From positions 1 to 52,078 of the forward strand of contig NZ_FOBC01000024.1 of NCBI RefSeq assembly GCF_900109725.1: a stretch of 52,078 nt of DNA, written 5' to 3'. Both the position numbers and the translations under genes were made by a program. Below the pieces are notes generated by a model. It ran no database searches and was not told where the DNA came from. It worked only from the letters and a program-made list of their open reading frames with translations. Every line of letters starts with the position of its first letter. The first letter of the stretch is position 1. The stretch is from Halomonas daqiaonensis (GTDB lineage: Bacteria; Pseudomonadota; Gammaproteobacteria; Pseudomonadales; Halomonadaceae). Shown in pieces: positions 42,834-51,961 of the stretch.

Positions 42834-44738
42834 TCAGCGAGACCGTGAGGGCATGGGGTAGCGGAACTTGAGAAATTTCTGGGCGTTGCTCAACACCTGG
42901 AAAGCATCCTTGAGGTTGTGACGTTCCGTGTCGGAGATGCTCTCCGGCTCGATGTTGTTGTCCGGCGTCCTCTCGTGCTCGATATCGATCACATGGTGGC
43001 GAATCCGCGAGATCGAGAGGAACTCGTGGGCATAGCGCAGCTTCTGGCTCACTCCCGTGGCCAGCAACTGGGTGCGGTCGATATCGTCGAGTCGCGTGAA
43101 ACTGTTCTGGGCACGCGACCCACAGGCCAGGGCATGCACCCGGATCAGATCCGTCATCGGCGCAGTGCCACGACGCTTGAGGTTGATGGAGTTGTTTTGC
43201 TTGCCATCCTTCTCCATCACGAAGGTCCGGAAGAAGCCCAGCGGCGGGGTCCGATTCAGGGCATTGCGAGCCATGGCGGCCAGGAACAGCGGGCTCTTGG
43301 GGGCGCGGGTCGCGACCAGATCCTGGAGCTGCTCGACGAGGGCATTCTCACCGTAGACGGCGTCCAGGTCGAAGAAGATCGAGCTATGCAACAAGCGTTC
43401 CGGAGAGGGGTGATCGATCCAGTCACAAAAATACTGCTTCCACACCGACAGGGGCTGCCGCCAGCGGGCGTTGGTCGCCATGATGTCACCCTTGCAGTAG
43501 GGGTAGCCGCAGGCATCCAGACCATCGCTGACCCGCTGTGCCAGCGCCAGGAAATAGGCGTCGTGGCGCTCAGGATCGAAGTCGTCGGCGAGTACCAGGG
43601 CATTGTCCTGGTCGGTGACGATGGACTGCTCGTTACGCGCCATGGACCCATTGGCCATGAAGCAGTAGCCCACCGGTGGCGGGCCCAGCTCCTCCTCGGC
43701 CAGCTCCAGCAGCCGGCGCGTGAAGCTGCGCCCGATGGTGGAAAGTGCGCTGCCCACCATGCGCGAGTCGGCGCCCTCTTCAACCATGCGCACAAAGGCG
43801 GCACGCACGTCGGGGGCCAGCCGCGCCAGCCCCTCGACGCCGGACTGGTGGAAGATGTTGCTCACCAGGTAGAGGCTGCTGCCGGTCTCGTAGCGGATGA
43901 TGTCGGAGAGGTGCACGATGCCGACGGGATGGCGACGGTACATCACCGGCAGGTGATGGATATTGTTGCGCAGCATGCACAGCATCGCCTCGTGCACCGA
44001 CTCGTCGGACTGGATGGCAATCAGCCGGGAGCCTATCACCTCCCCCACAGGCGTCTCGGAGGGACGTCCCTCGGCGACGACGTGCTTGCGGAAGTCACTG
44101 TCGGTGAGGATGCCTCGCACCTGCCAGCGGCGATCCTCGCTGTCGCGGAAAGTATAGCGAGGGTTGTCACCGGGAGCATCGAGCACCAGCACGGCAGAGG
44201 CGCCGGACTGGGTGACCTGACGGGCAGCCTCCTGCACCGTGGCGGACGCTTCGACCATCACCGGGTAACGTGTCAGCAGCTTGCGCACCCGGGTAATCAA
44301 CATGTCGCTGTTCTTCTTCTGCTCCTTGACCGTCGATTCCAGACGCGGTCTTTCCAGCTCGACGAAGTCGGCGAAGTTGTCGTCGGCCTCGCAGAGCCGC
44401 TGAAAGGCGGGCTCGGGGATGAAGTAGATCAGGCTGTCTTCCATGGCGCGGGCCGGGAAGCGAGCACGATGATTCCGCATCAGGCTGAAGTGACCGAAGA
44501 TGTCGCCCTCGCCCAGGCGGTTGTAGAGTTCACCGCCGCGACGATAGACTTCCACCGCTCCGCTGCGAATGTAGCAGAATTCGTGGACCTCCTGATCGAG
44601 CTCCAGGATATCGCTGCCGGCCTTGAAGTAGGCCACCTCCACGCTACCGGCCACCTCATCGAGCAGTTCGTCGGAGAGTCCGTCGAAGGGAGCGAAGCGT
44701 GCCAGATGCTGGCGGATCTCAAGCAGTTCCACGTCCAT
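42834..44738 (-). CDS. cNMP-binding / CBS / DUF294 nucleotidyltransferase-like protein
   Basis: This 634-residue cytoplasmic protein has an N-terminal cyclic-nucleotide-binding fold (about 15-135, LGEGDIFGHFSLMR), two CBS domains (about 165-295), a DUF294 putative nucleotidyltransferase domain with GSMARNEQSIVTDQDNALV (about 370-390), and a C-terminal DUF294_C region. The nucleotidyltransferase Gly-Ser and Asp-x-Asp residues are intact. It is upstream of and coupled to the DnaQ-like exonuclease. Homologues are often linked to acetate or organic-acid permeases, and a second-messenger-controlled role is possible but not proven. GGGAG precedes the ATG. Confidence 0.87.
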   Translation of the reverse strand: MDVELLEIRQHLARFAPFDGLSDELLDEVAGSVEVAYFKAGSDILELDQEVHEFCYIRSGAVEVYRRGGELYNRLGEGDIFGHFSLMRNHRARFPARAMEDSLIYFIPEPAFQRLCEADDNFADFVELERPRLESTVKEQKKNSDMLITRVRKLLTRYPVMVEASATVQEAARQVTQSGASAVLVLDAPGDNPRYTFRDSEDRRWQVRGILTDSDFRKHVVAEGRPSETPVGEVIGSRLIAIQSDESVHEAMLCMLRNNIHHLPVMYRRHPVGIVHLSDIIRYETGSSLYLVSNIFHQSGVEGLARLAPDVRAAFVRMVEEGADSRMVGSALSTIGRSFTRRLLELAEEELGPPPVGYCFMANGSMARNEQSIVTDQDNALVLADDFDPERHDAYFLALAQRVSDGLDACGYPYCKGDIMATNARWRQPLSVWKQYFCDWIDHPSPERLLHSSIFFDLDAVYGENALVEQLQDLVATRAPKSPLFLAAMARNALNRTPPLGFFRTFVMEKDGKQNNSINLKRRGTAPMTDLIRVHALACGSRAQNSFTRLDDIDRTQLLATGVSQKLRYAHEFLSISRIRHHVIDIEHERTPDNNIEPESISDTERHNLKDAFQVLSNAQKFLKFRYPMPSRSR

Positions 44739-44830
44739 GCGTCACGCTCCCACCAGTGTCATGTATGGCATCAGTCTGGAATGCCCGCGAGAGGCTGTAA
44801 AGGGGACGGGGGCTGACCACCAGACATGAC

Positions 44831-44856
44831 GAGGGCCACCCCGTGGGGTGGCCCTC
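44831..44856. terminator. Long GC hairpin downstream of the DUF4168 gene
   Basis: gagggccacccc and ggggtggccctc pair perfectly over 12 bp with a 2-base loop. It lies just after the 3' end of the minus-strand DUF4168 gene. No T run follows on either strand. Confidence 0.65.
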
Positions 44857-44891
44857 GTCTGCCGATTACCTCGGCCGGGATATGGCTGTCC

Positions 44892-45275
44892 TTACGACTC
44901 GACCATCTCCTGAACGCGCTGCATCATCTCCGGGTCCTGCTGGATGGCCTGACCGATGGCATTGAAGGTATCCACGTCGAGACCGCTGTCCTCGACCACC
45001 TCGACCATTTTGTCATTGGCCTCCATGCGGACATCCTGCTGGGCTTGCTCATCCTCTGCCGCCTGCAGCTCCGATGTGTACTCCTGGGAAATCACGGCGA
45101 TCTCCTGAGACGCGTTGGCGAACTGCTGAAGCTGCTCGTCAGAAAAGTCCTGAACCGGCGCCTGAGCCTGCGGCTGGTCCGCGGCGGCCGAGTCCTGGGT
45201 TTCCTGCGCCTGGGCGGTGGCAGCCAGGCCGAGAGAAAGTAGTGCAGCCGAGAACAAAGCAGTCATCCGTTGCAT
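44892..45275 (-). CDS. DUF4168 exported protein
   Basis: This 127-residue protein has a signal peptide ending AQAQE (about residue 24), a Gln/Ala-rich linker, and a helical DUF4168 domain (FSDEQLQQFANASQEIAVI, and ending GLDVDTFNAIGQAIQQDPEM). The family is found in proteobacteria and cyanobacteria and has no known function. It is a single gene ending in a strong hairpin. The long polar linker and acidic composition fit a halophile periplasm. Confidence 0.85.
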   Translation of the reverse strand: MQRMTALFSAALLSLGLAATAQAQETQDSAAADQPQAQAPVQDFSDEQLQQFANASQEIAVISQEYTSELQAAEDEQAQQDVRMEANDKMVEVVEDSGLDVDTFNAIGQAIQQDPEMMQRVQEMVES

Positions 45276-45422
45276 GAATACCTCCAGGGTGTTGCGTTAT
45301 GAATGTGCACCTCTGTGACGCCCGGTGGAGCGACGAGTTCACAGAGTGTTGTTACAGGTTGTAAGAGACGGCGCCCCCTGCCGGGAGCGCCGTTGATACT
45401 TCAATAGTTCGAACGCCTGGCG

Positions 45423-47621
45423 TCAACCATAGGCCAGGTTGGGCAGCCAGGTCACCAGTGCCGGGAAGAGGATCACCAACAGCAGCCCCAGCGCCTGGAT
45501 ACCCAGGAAGGGGAAGGAGGAGCGGAAGATCTGCGCCATGGTGATGTGCGGCGGACAGACCCCCTTAATGTAGAACAGCGCATAGCCGAACGGCGGGCTG
45601 AGGAAGGACATTTGCATGTTGACCAGGTATATGACGCCGAACCACAGCGAGACGTCGGTGGGGTCGACCCCTGGCAAACCGAACATGCCATCGAAACTCA
45701 TGCCCTGGATCAATGGAACGAAGATCGGCACGGCCAGCAGCAGGATGCCCACCCAATCGAGGAACATCCCCAGGGCCACCAGCAGCACCATCATCAGCAA
45801 CAGCACCGCATAGGGGCCGAGACCCGCGCCGGAGATCAACTCCTGAACGAAGGTCTGACCACCCTGCAGGATGTAGAAGCCGACGAAGATGCTGGCGCCG
45901 AAGATGATCCACATCACCATCGCCGAGGCTACCAGGGTGCTCATGCAGGCAGCATGCAGGTTGGGCCAGGTCAAGCGCTTGTGCATGGCGGCCACCACCA
46001 GAGCACCAAAGGTACCGATACCGGCGGCCTCGACCGGCGTCGCGATACCGGTGAAGATGATGCCCAGTACCAGTATCACCAGGATGATCGGTGCCAACAT
46101 GTTGCGCAGCAGCCGCACCTTCTCCTTCATGTCGACCCGGTCCTCGACCGGCATCGGTGGCGCCAGCTTGATGTTGAGGGTACCGCGCATCCAGCAGTAT
46201 AACCCGTACATGAAGGCCAGCATCAGGCCGGGGATCAGCGAACCGAGGTAGAGCTCGCCCACCGACTGCTGGGCAATTACGCCGTAGATGATCGCCAAGA
46301 TAGACGGTGGAATCAGGATGCCCAGGGTCCCACCAGCCATGATCGAGCCGATGGCAATCTCCGGGTCGTAGTTGCGCTTGAGCATCGCCGGCAGGGCGAT
46401 CAGGCCCATGGTCACAACCGCGGCCCCGATCACGCCGACCATGGCGGCAAGCAGGGTGGAAGCGATGATGGTAGCGATGGCCAGGCCCGCCTTGAGACCG
46501 CCCATCCACTTGTAGACGACGTCGAACAGCTCCTCGATGATCCCCGCCTTCTCCAGTACCGAAGCCATGAAGATGAACAGCGGAATCGCCGAGAGCTGGT
46601 AATTGGTCATCATCGGAAAGATGCGCGAGGGCATCAGGTTGAGCATATTCTGATCGCCGATCAGGTAGAGGAAGGCCACCCCCAAGCCGCCGGTAACGAA
46701 GGCCAGCGGCAGACCCGCTACCAGTACCACCATCAGCGAGCCGAACATTACCAGCGTCAGGGCACCAATGCCTACGGAGCCAAGGCTATTCTCGAGGCTG
46801 CCGGCGAGGCTGTCGTAGTCGGTCACTGCGATATTGATCATCTCGAAGGCCAACCAGGCCGCCAGCAGCCCAGCGATGATCAGCAGCACACGGGCGAAGG
46901 TCCGGCTGCCGTTATGCAGGCGCCAGTGATAGCGATAGGATTGGGCGTCACGCATCAGCTGGCCAAATCCCTGCAGCAGCAGCAACAAGGCACCGAAGAA
47001 GAGCATGAACTTCACCGGGTAGAACTGGATGGCCCATTCGGTGAAGGAGGTCTCGTTGGCGTAGCTGGACCCGAAGAAGAACTCGTCGCTCACCGACTGG
47101 GAGAAGAACTTCCAGCCGGTAAACAGCAAGGCGATGGTAAAGATGAAGAAGAAGATCGAGGTGACCAGGTCGAGCGCCGCCCTGTTGAGGGGCTTGGCTC
47201 GGCTGTAGAGGATATCGACCCGCACATGCCCTCCCTCGCGCAGGGCATAGGCACCGGCCACCAGGTACTGCATGCCGAACATCAGGGTCATCGACTCGTG
47301 GGCCCAGTTGGTCGGCGAATTGAAGGCGTAGCGAACCAGCACTTCGTAGGTGAAGATGAAGGGTGCGATCAACGCCCAGTAGGCCACATAACGGCCGGAA
47401 AACCCGGAAATGCGGTCGACGACGTTGGTAAACAGATTGCCGGGGGGCTGATAGGCAACCTCGACTTCCTGGCCGGGCGGCACCTCGGCGGTGTCGCCAC
47501 CGTCGATGGCCCCGCCACGCCGGAAACTGCGATCGACGAAGAACATCACCACCAGCGGCAAGATCAGCAGCACCGACCAGTAGAGCCAGTGCGGAAGAAC
47601 AAATTCGATATCAAGATTCAT
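45423..47621 (-). CDS. TRAP transporter fused membrane subunits (DctQM)
   Basis: This 732-residue protein fuses the small DctQ-type subunit (about residues 65-265) to the large DctM-type subunit (about 290-730). The DctQ part shows TNWAHESMTLMFGMQYLVAGAYALREGGHVRVD. The DctM part has GLPLAFVTGGLGVAFLYL, GAAVVTMGLIALPAMLKRNYD and PPSILAIIYGV, the conserved core of TRAP large permeases. GGAGGAGTATCC precedes the ATG. It follows the DctP gene with a hairpin between. Fused DctQM proteins are common in TRAP systems of this class and do not identify the substrate. Confidence 0.93.
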   Translation of the reverse strand: MNLDIEFVLPHWLYWSVLLILPLVVMFFVDRSFRRGGAIDGGDTAEVPPGQEVEVAYQPPGNLFTNVVDRISGFSGRYVAYWALIAPFIFTYEVLVRYAFNSPTNWAHESMTLMFGMQYLVAGAYALREGGHVRVDILYSRAKPLNRAALDLVTSIFFFIFTIALLFTGWKFFSQSVSDEFFFGSSYANETSFTEWAIQFYPVKFMLFFGALLLLLQGFGQLMRDAQSYRYHWRLHNGSRTFARVLLIIAGLLAAWLAFEMINIAVTDYDSLAGSLENSLGSVGIGALTLVMFGSLMVVLVAGLPLAFVTGGLGVAFLYLIGDQNMLNLMPSRIFPMMTNYQLSAIPLFIFMASVLEKAGIIEELFDVVYKWMGGLKAGLAIATIIASTLLAAMVGVIGAAVVTMGLIALPAMLKRNYDPEIAIGSIMAGGTLGILIPPSILAIIYGVIAQQSVGELYLGSLIPGLMLAFMYGLYCWMRGTLNIKLAPPMPVEDRVDMKEKVRLLRNMLAPIILVILVLGIIFTGIATPVEAAGIGTFGALVVAAMHKRLTWPNLHAACMSTLVASAMVMWIIFGASIFVGFYILQGGQTFVQELISGAGLGPYAVLLLMMVLLVALGMFLDWVGILLLAVPIFVPLIQGMSFDGMFGLPGVDPTDVSLWFGVIYLVNMQMSFLSPPFGYALFYIKGVCPPHITMAQIFRSSFPFLGIQALGLLLVILFPALVTWLPNLAYG

Positions 47622-47709
47622 GGATACTCCTCCGCGACACCATCACCTCCCGGCGATGGCTACGGATCATCGAGTCGACGGGATGCGAGATCAGTAGTGG
47701 TTACCCTAC

Positions 47710-47753
47710 CCAAACCGGGTGTTGCGGCCCACGGCCTACAACACCCGGTTTGG
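47710..47753 (-). terminator. Long perfect hairpin between dctP and dctQM genes
   Basis: ccaaaccgggtgttg (47710-47724) and caacacccggtttgg (47739-47753) are a perfect 15-bp stem with a 14-base loop that contains ggcccacggcc. There is no T run, so it probably stabilises or attenuates: more DctP binding protein than membrane subunit is expected from one transcript. Confidence 0.75.
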
Positions 47754-47766
47754 TCGTACAGGCGGT

Positions 47767-48936
47767 TCAGACGTTGAGTTCGTAGCCCTTGATATCTTCT
47801 TCGGTGATCAACGCCACCGCCGGATCCATCATGGTATCGAGATGCGCCTTGAACAGTCGCGCGGCATCCGGGTCCTTGTTGGCCCACTTGAACCACAGCG
47901 GGATGGCAGCATCACGGAAACGGCTGGCATCGTCCTCGGAGAGGTGGATGATTTCCACGCCCTTCTCGCGATACTTCGGCCAGGCCTCGGCATTGGCCTT
48001 CTGGATCGCCGCATAGTGCTCGCGGGAATACGCGGCCACAAGATCATGCATGAGGTCCTGGGTCTGCGGGGACATGCGCTCGAAGGTGCGACGGTTGACG
48101 GCGATGTCCATAAGGTCGACGGCCTGGTGCAGGCAGGGAGTGGAGGGCGGGCCCATGATGATGTAGTCGGCGACCTGCCAGAAACCCAACTCGTAGTTCA
48201 CCGCAGCGCCGGTGTAGTCGGCAGCATCGATGGTGCCCTTCTCCAGCGCCGGATAGACCTCCGAGCCCGGCAGCAGGGTGGTCTGGGCGCCGATGGCAGC
48301 GAAGGTCTCGGCGACGATACCGCCCGGCATACGAAGCTTGATTCCCTTGAAATCGTCGAAGCTACGCAGCGGAATCTTGGAATGGATCAGGTTGAGGTCG
48401 TGGTGGACATAGCCCAGCAGTTCCTGACCCTGCTTGCGATAGAGGTCCTTGGCGATGCCGAAGCCACCGTAGGCGCCGAACATCATGTCCCACTGGTGGG
48501 GTACGGAGAGGCCCATCGGATAGGCCGTCAGGAATACGCCGGCCGGCATCTTGCCGGGCCAGTAGACGGTGAACCAGTTCTGGCCGTCGATCACGCCGTT
48601 GCGTACCGCATCGGCGACCTCGAAGGCACCGGCCACGGCACCAGCGGGGAAGGGCTCGATGCGCACCTCGCCCCCTGTCAACTCGGCGACGTTGGCAGCC
48701 CACTCTTCGAAAATCTTGTAACCGGTGGTACCCGGCTGCCAGGAGGACTGCATGCGGATACGAATGCCCTCCTGGGCCTGGACGTTACCGATCCAGGGGG
48801 CCGCCACGGCCGCCGCCGATCCGACGGCTGCAGCCTTCAGGAAGTTACGTCGGCTCGGGGTCTTGAATTCCTCGAGGACTTTCGTGTTGTCGTTGTCGAC
48901 GGATGAAATGCTTGACGGCTGCTTGTCGTCTTGCAT
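47767..48936 (-). CDS. TRAP transporter substrate-binding protein (DctP family) with Tat-type signal
   Basis: This 389-residue binding protein has a twin-arginine signal (SRRNFLKAAAVGSAAAVAAPW, residues about 28-48). The mature part begins with IRMQSSWQPGTTGYKIFEEW and contains GIKLRMPGGIVAETFAAIGAQ, with the conserved arginine that anchors the ligand carboxylate, and PALEKGTIDAADYTGAAVN. The style resembles TakP/LctP proteins that bind 2-oxoacids or lactate. The start at 48936 follows AGGAG by eight bases and is better than 49008. It is first gene of the TRAP unit. The promoter carries two PdhR/LldR-like operators. Confidence 0.9.
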   Translation of the reverse strand: MQDDKQPSSISSVDNDNTKVLEEFKTPSRRNFLKAAAVGSAAAVAAPWIGNVQAQEGIRIRMQSSWQPGTTGYKIFEEWAANVAELTGGEVRIEPFPAGAVAGAFEVADAVRNGVIDGQNWFTVYWPGKMPAGVFLTAYPMGLSVPHQWDMMFGAYGGFGIAKDLYRKQGQELLGYVHHDLNLIHSKIPLRSFDDFKGIKLRMPGGIVAETFAAIGAQTTLLPGSEVYPALEKGTIDAADYTGAAVNYELGFWQVADYIIMGPPSTPCLHQAVDLMDIAVNRRTFERMSPQTQDLMHDLVAAYSREHYAAIQKANAEAWPKYREKGVEIIHLSEDDASRFRDAAIPLWFKWANKDPDAARLFKAHLDTMMDPAVALITEEDIKGYELNV

Positions 48937-49364
48937 GGCATGGACTCCTGATGTGGTGGCGTCCGCGGATGCCGCGAACGTAGACGAACACTTGTTGTTG
49001 TCATCCATGGCCGACCTCGTGCGCCGGTAATCACGGAGGATTCACCGTACGGCTGACACCGCCTTCCCTGCGGGGCCCGGGAAAGGTTTCGTAATCTGGA
49101 AACGTCTTCCAAGGCGAAACCTAAGCGAAACCTAGCGAAAAGCCCGCCTCCGGCCAATAGCGACATTCAACGCAAGCCAGCTTCGAAAATTGGTCAGACC
49201 AAGGAGTTGCGGAGGGCAACACTCTGTCTATACAGGCAAAATTTTGGTCTTACCAATTCTCCGTCGACACTTCGCCTACGACCAAAGCACAATCCGCAAG
49301 ATTGGCATCGCGTGCCCCGTGCCGCGATGATGCCCACATCCCCTGACCCTGGAAGCCCTTAGCC
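48937..49364. promoter_or_regulatory. Divergent promoter region of the TRAP operon and DMT transporter
   Basis: This 428-base region has no gene. For the minus-strand TRAP operon a promoter is readable: TTGGTA (49251-49256) and TATAGA (49227-49232) with an 18-base spacer. Two TTGGT-N3-ACCAA sites flank it. It also must drive the DMT gene at 49365, for which no clear boxes were found. Confidence 0.6.
49190..49256. promoter_or_regulatory. Twin PdhR/LldR-type operators at the TRAP promoter
   Basis: ttggtcagaccaa (49190-49202) and ttggtcttaccaa (49244-49256) both match TTGGT-N3-ACCAA perfectly and are centred 54 bases apart. The second overlaps the -35 element of the TRAP promoter and the first lies downstream of its likely start. 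This arrangement suits repression by a looping GntR/FCD dimer. The regulator gene is not nearby. Confidence 0.7.
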
Positions 49365-50288
49365 ATGACATCGGCACGTCAACGCCAGGCCTGGCTGGCC
49401 GCCATGCCCTTTCTCTTCGTGGCCCTCTGGAGCACCGGCTTCATCGGCGCCAAGTTCGGCCTGCCCCATGCCGAGCCCTTCACCTTCCTGTCCGTACGCT
49501 TCATGCTGACCCTCGCCCTGCTGGTCCCGCTGGCACACTGGCTGTCCGGCGAATGGCCACGGGGCGCGAGACTCTGGGGCCACATCGCAATCTCCGGCCT
49601 GCTGGTCCACGGCGCCTACCTGGGCGGCGTCTTCTATAGCATCTACCAGGGGATGCCAGCGGGCCTGGCCGCCCTGCTGGTGGGGCTGCAACCCCTGCTG
49701 ACCGCAGGGCTTGCCGGCCCCCTGCTGGGCGAACGGCTGGGACGTCTCCAGTGGCTGGGACTGGTGATGGGACTCGCTGGCATCGCCCTGGTACTGGGCG
49801 GCAAGCTCGACCCTGGCGAGATGCTGTTTCAGGGATTCGGCCTCGGTGCCCTGGCCAGCGTACTGGTGGCGCTGGTGGGCATCTCGCTGGGCACCCTCTA
49901 CCAGAAGCGCTTCTGCACCGGCATGCCACTGCTCTCCGGCACCGTGGTGCAATATCTCGGCGCCGGGACGCTGCTGGGCCTGGGAGCCCTGCTGTTCGAG
50001 ACCCGGGAGATCGACTGGGCTCCCACCTTCCTGCTGACTCTGGCGTGGCTGGTGCTGGTACTCTCCATCTCCGCCATCCTGCTGCTGATGGCGCTGATCA
50101 AGCGTGGCGAGGCCTCGCGAGTGGCCAGCCTCTTCTATCTGGTTCCGCCCGTGACCGCCCTGGAGGCGTGGTGGCTGTTCGACGAGCGACTGACGCCGCT
50201 GTCACTCGCCGGCATGGCCATCGCCATCGCCGGCGTGGTGCTGGTGGTGCGAAGCGGGCCTGGCAGCCCTCAAAGCCGCTCGAGATAG
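49365..50288 (+). CDS. DMT family transporter (EamA)
   Basis: This 307-residue membrane protein has ten helices in two EamA repeats: PFLFVALWSTGFIGAKFGL and VRFMLTLALLVPLAHWL in the first, and a matching TLYQKRFCTGMPLLSG / LVPPVTALEAWWLFDERLTPLSLAGMAIAIAGV second half. Members export amino acids, purine-like compounds or other metabolites; nothing here points to one. GGAAG precedes the ATG. Its 3' end overlaps the end of the converging mtgA gene by 19 bases. It diverges from the TRAP operon. Confidence 0.88.
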   Translation: MTSARQRQAWLAAMPFLFVALWSTGFIGAKFGLPHAEPFTFLSVRFMLTLALLVPLAHWLSGEWPRGARLWGHIAISGLLVHGAYLGGVFYSIYQGMPAGLAALLVGLQPLLTAGLAGPLLGERLGRLQWLGLVMGLAGIALVLGGKLDPGEMLFQGFGLGALASVLVALVGISLGTLYQKRFCTGMPLLSGTVVQYLGAGTLLGLGALLFETREIDWAPTFLLTLAWLVLVLSISAILLLMALIKRGEASRVASLFYLVPPVTALEAWWLFDERLTPLSLAGMAIAIAGVVLVVRSGPGSPQSRSR

Positions 50289-50971
50289 TGAGGACCGCCA
50301 AGGTTGCGTATCTGCTGACGAATCCAGACGCTGCGACGTTCCACCTGGGGACCGGGGCGCGCCGCATCACGTCCGCGGGGGTCGGGCAGGATCGCCGCCA
50401 GGCGACTGGCCTGGGTCTCGGTGAGCTGGCCGGCGGCGACACCGAAGTAGTGGCGTGAGGCGGCCTCGAGGCCGAATACCCCGCTATCCCATTCGACGAT
50501 GTTGAGATATACCTCGAGAATGCGCTGCTTGGGCCACAGCGCCTCGAGCAGCAGGGTGAACCAGGCTTCCAGCCCCTTGCGTACCCAGCTGCGCCCGGTC
50601 CACAGGAAGAGATTCTTGGCGGTCTGCTGGCTGATGGTGCTGGCCCCGCGCAGGCGACCCCCGCTACGACTGGCCTCCCACGCACGGCGCATCTCGCCGA
50701 AGTCGAAGCCATGATGAAGCGGGAAGCGCTGGTCCTCGGCGGCGATCACCGCCAGCTTGGCGTGGTCGGAAAGGCTCTCCCAGGGCTGCCACTGATGGCG
50801 AATGTCGAGGGACTCTCCGGCGAACCAGGACTGTACCTTGCGCTCCACCATCACCATGGAGCCGAACACCGGCACCACACGAAGCAGCAGCACCAGCACC
50901 ATGGAACCCACCACGAAGCCCAGTAGAGTGCGCCAAAGCACCCGCCAGGCCAGCTGCCGCCACTCCCTCAT
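50270..50971 (-). CDS. mtgA: Monofunctional peptidoglycan glycosyltransferase
   Basis: This 233-residue inner-membrane enzyme polymerises lipid II into glycan strands. One N-terminal membrane helix (about 12-36) is followed by a GT51 domain with all usual motifs: the catalytic Glu in AAEDQRFPLHHGFDF, GASTISQQTAKNLFL, then the RKGLEAWFTLLLE and RILEVYLNIVEWDSGVFGLE blocks. There is no transpeptidase domain, so it is MtgA rather than a class A PBP. The gene end overlaps the DMT gene; the start follows a weak GAG-rich site. Confidence 0.93.
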   Translation of the reverse strand: MREWRQLAWRVLWRTLLGFVVGSMVLVLLLRVVPVFGSMVMVERKVQSWFAGESLDIRHQWQPWESLSDHAKLAVIAAEDQRFPLHHGFDFGEMRRAWEASRSGGRLRGASTISQQTAKNLFLWTGRSWVRKGLEAWFTLLLEALWPKQRILEVYLNIVEWDSGVFGLEAASRHYFGVAAGQLTETQASRLAAILPDPRGRDAARPGPQVERRSVWIRQQIRNLGGPHYLERL

Positions 50972-51034
50972 CGTGCATCTCGCTCGTCCATGGGCTCCTC
51001 TCGCCTCATCGTCAATACCCGCCAGTATAACGAC

Positions 51035-51058
51035 GCTGCCTCCTCGAAGGGAGGCAGC
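51035..51058 (-). terminator. Hairpin between fghA and mtgA
   Basis: gctgcctcc and ggaggcagc form a 9-bp stem with a 6-base loop, between the fghA stop (51088) and the mtgA start (50971). On the minus strand it would end the formaldehyde-detoxification transcript before mtgA. There is no T tract. Confidence 0.6.
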
Positions 51059-51087
51059 CTGTCACCCTGGTACGAGCATGCCCCCGC

Positions 51088-51942
51088 TCAGCGCTTGCTC
51101 AGCCGCTCGGCATGGTAGCGCAGGTGCTCCTCGATGAAGGTGGCGATGAAGAAGTAGCTGTGGTCATAGCCCGGCTGTCGCCGCAGGGTCAGCGGATGGT
51201 CGTGCTCAGCGCAGACCGCCTCGAGCCGCTCGGGACAGAGCTGCTCCTCGAGAAAGTCATCGGCGTCACCCTGGTCGATGAACAGCGGCTGGCTCGAGGC
51301 CCCGCGGGCCACCAGCTCGCAGGCATCGTACTGGGTCCAGAGGCCGCGGTCCTCTCCCAGGTAGCCGGAGAAGGCCTTCTGTCCCCACGGGCACTCGCTA
51401 GGATTGACGACCGGTGCGAAGGCCGATACTGAACGGTAGTGGCCGGGGCGCCGGAGCGCCAGGATCAGCGCGCCGTGTCCGCCCATGGAGTGGCCGCTGA
51501 TCGACTCGCGACCATTGACCGGGAAGTGCTGGCGCACCACCGAAGGCAGTTCCTCGGCCACGTAATCGTACATGCGGTAGTGCTTCTTCCAGGGCTGCCG
51601 TGTGGCATTGACGTAGAAGCCGGCGCCGCTACCGAAGTCATAGCTGTCATCCTCGCCCGGCAGGTCGGTGCCCCGCGGGCTGGTGTCGGGACAGATGATG
51701 GCAATGCCGAGCTCGGCGGCGACCCGGTGGGCACCGGCCTTCTGCATGAAGTTCTCGTCAGTGCAGGTCAGTCCCGAGAGCCACCACAGCAACGGCACCC
51801 GCCCGGCCTCGGCCTGGGGCGGCAGGTAAATGGCGAAGGTCATCTCGCAGTCCAGTGCCCGAGAGCGGTGGCGATAGCGCTTGTGCCAGCCATCGAAACT
51901 CTTGTTGGCCGAGACCAGTTCGAGGTGTTCAGTCATGGTCAT
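51088..51942 (-). CDS. fghA: S-formylglutathione hydrolase
   Basis: This 284-residue esterase hydrolyses S-formylglutathione to formate and glutathione, the second step of glutathione-dependent formaldehyde oxidation. The alpha/beta-hydrolase catalytic triad is visible as Ser in SGHSMGGHGAL, Asp in FIDQGDADDFL and His in PGYDHSYFF. The oxyanion part WLSGLTCTDENF is the family signature. Its length is normal. AGGAG lies eight bases before the ATG. It directly follows the class III alcohol dehydrogenase gene, so they form one frmA-fghA operon. Confidence 0.93.
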   Translation of the reverse strand: MTMTEHLELVSANKSFDGWHKRYRHRSRALDCEMTFAIYLPPQAEAGRVPLLWWLSGLTCTDENFMQKAGAHRVAAELGIAIICPDTSPRGTDLPGEDDSYDFGSGAGFYVNATRQPWKKHYRMYDYVAEELPSVVRQHFPVNGRESISGHSMGGHGALILALRRPGHYRSVSAFAPVVNPSECPWGQKAFSGYLGEDRGLWTQYDACELVARGASSQPLFIDQGDADDFLEEQLCPERLEAVCAEHDHPLTLRRQPGYDHSYFFIATFIEEHLRYHAERLSKR

Positions 51943-51961
51943 GGGTCAGGCTCCTGAAGAC

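Noticed and set aside
42918..44816. A 632-codon open frame antisense to the cNMP/CBS/DUF294 gene.
   Set aside because: It has no recognisable motif, and the sense strand has four recognisable domains.
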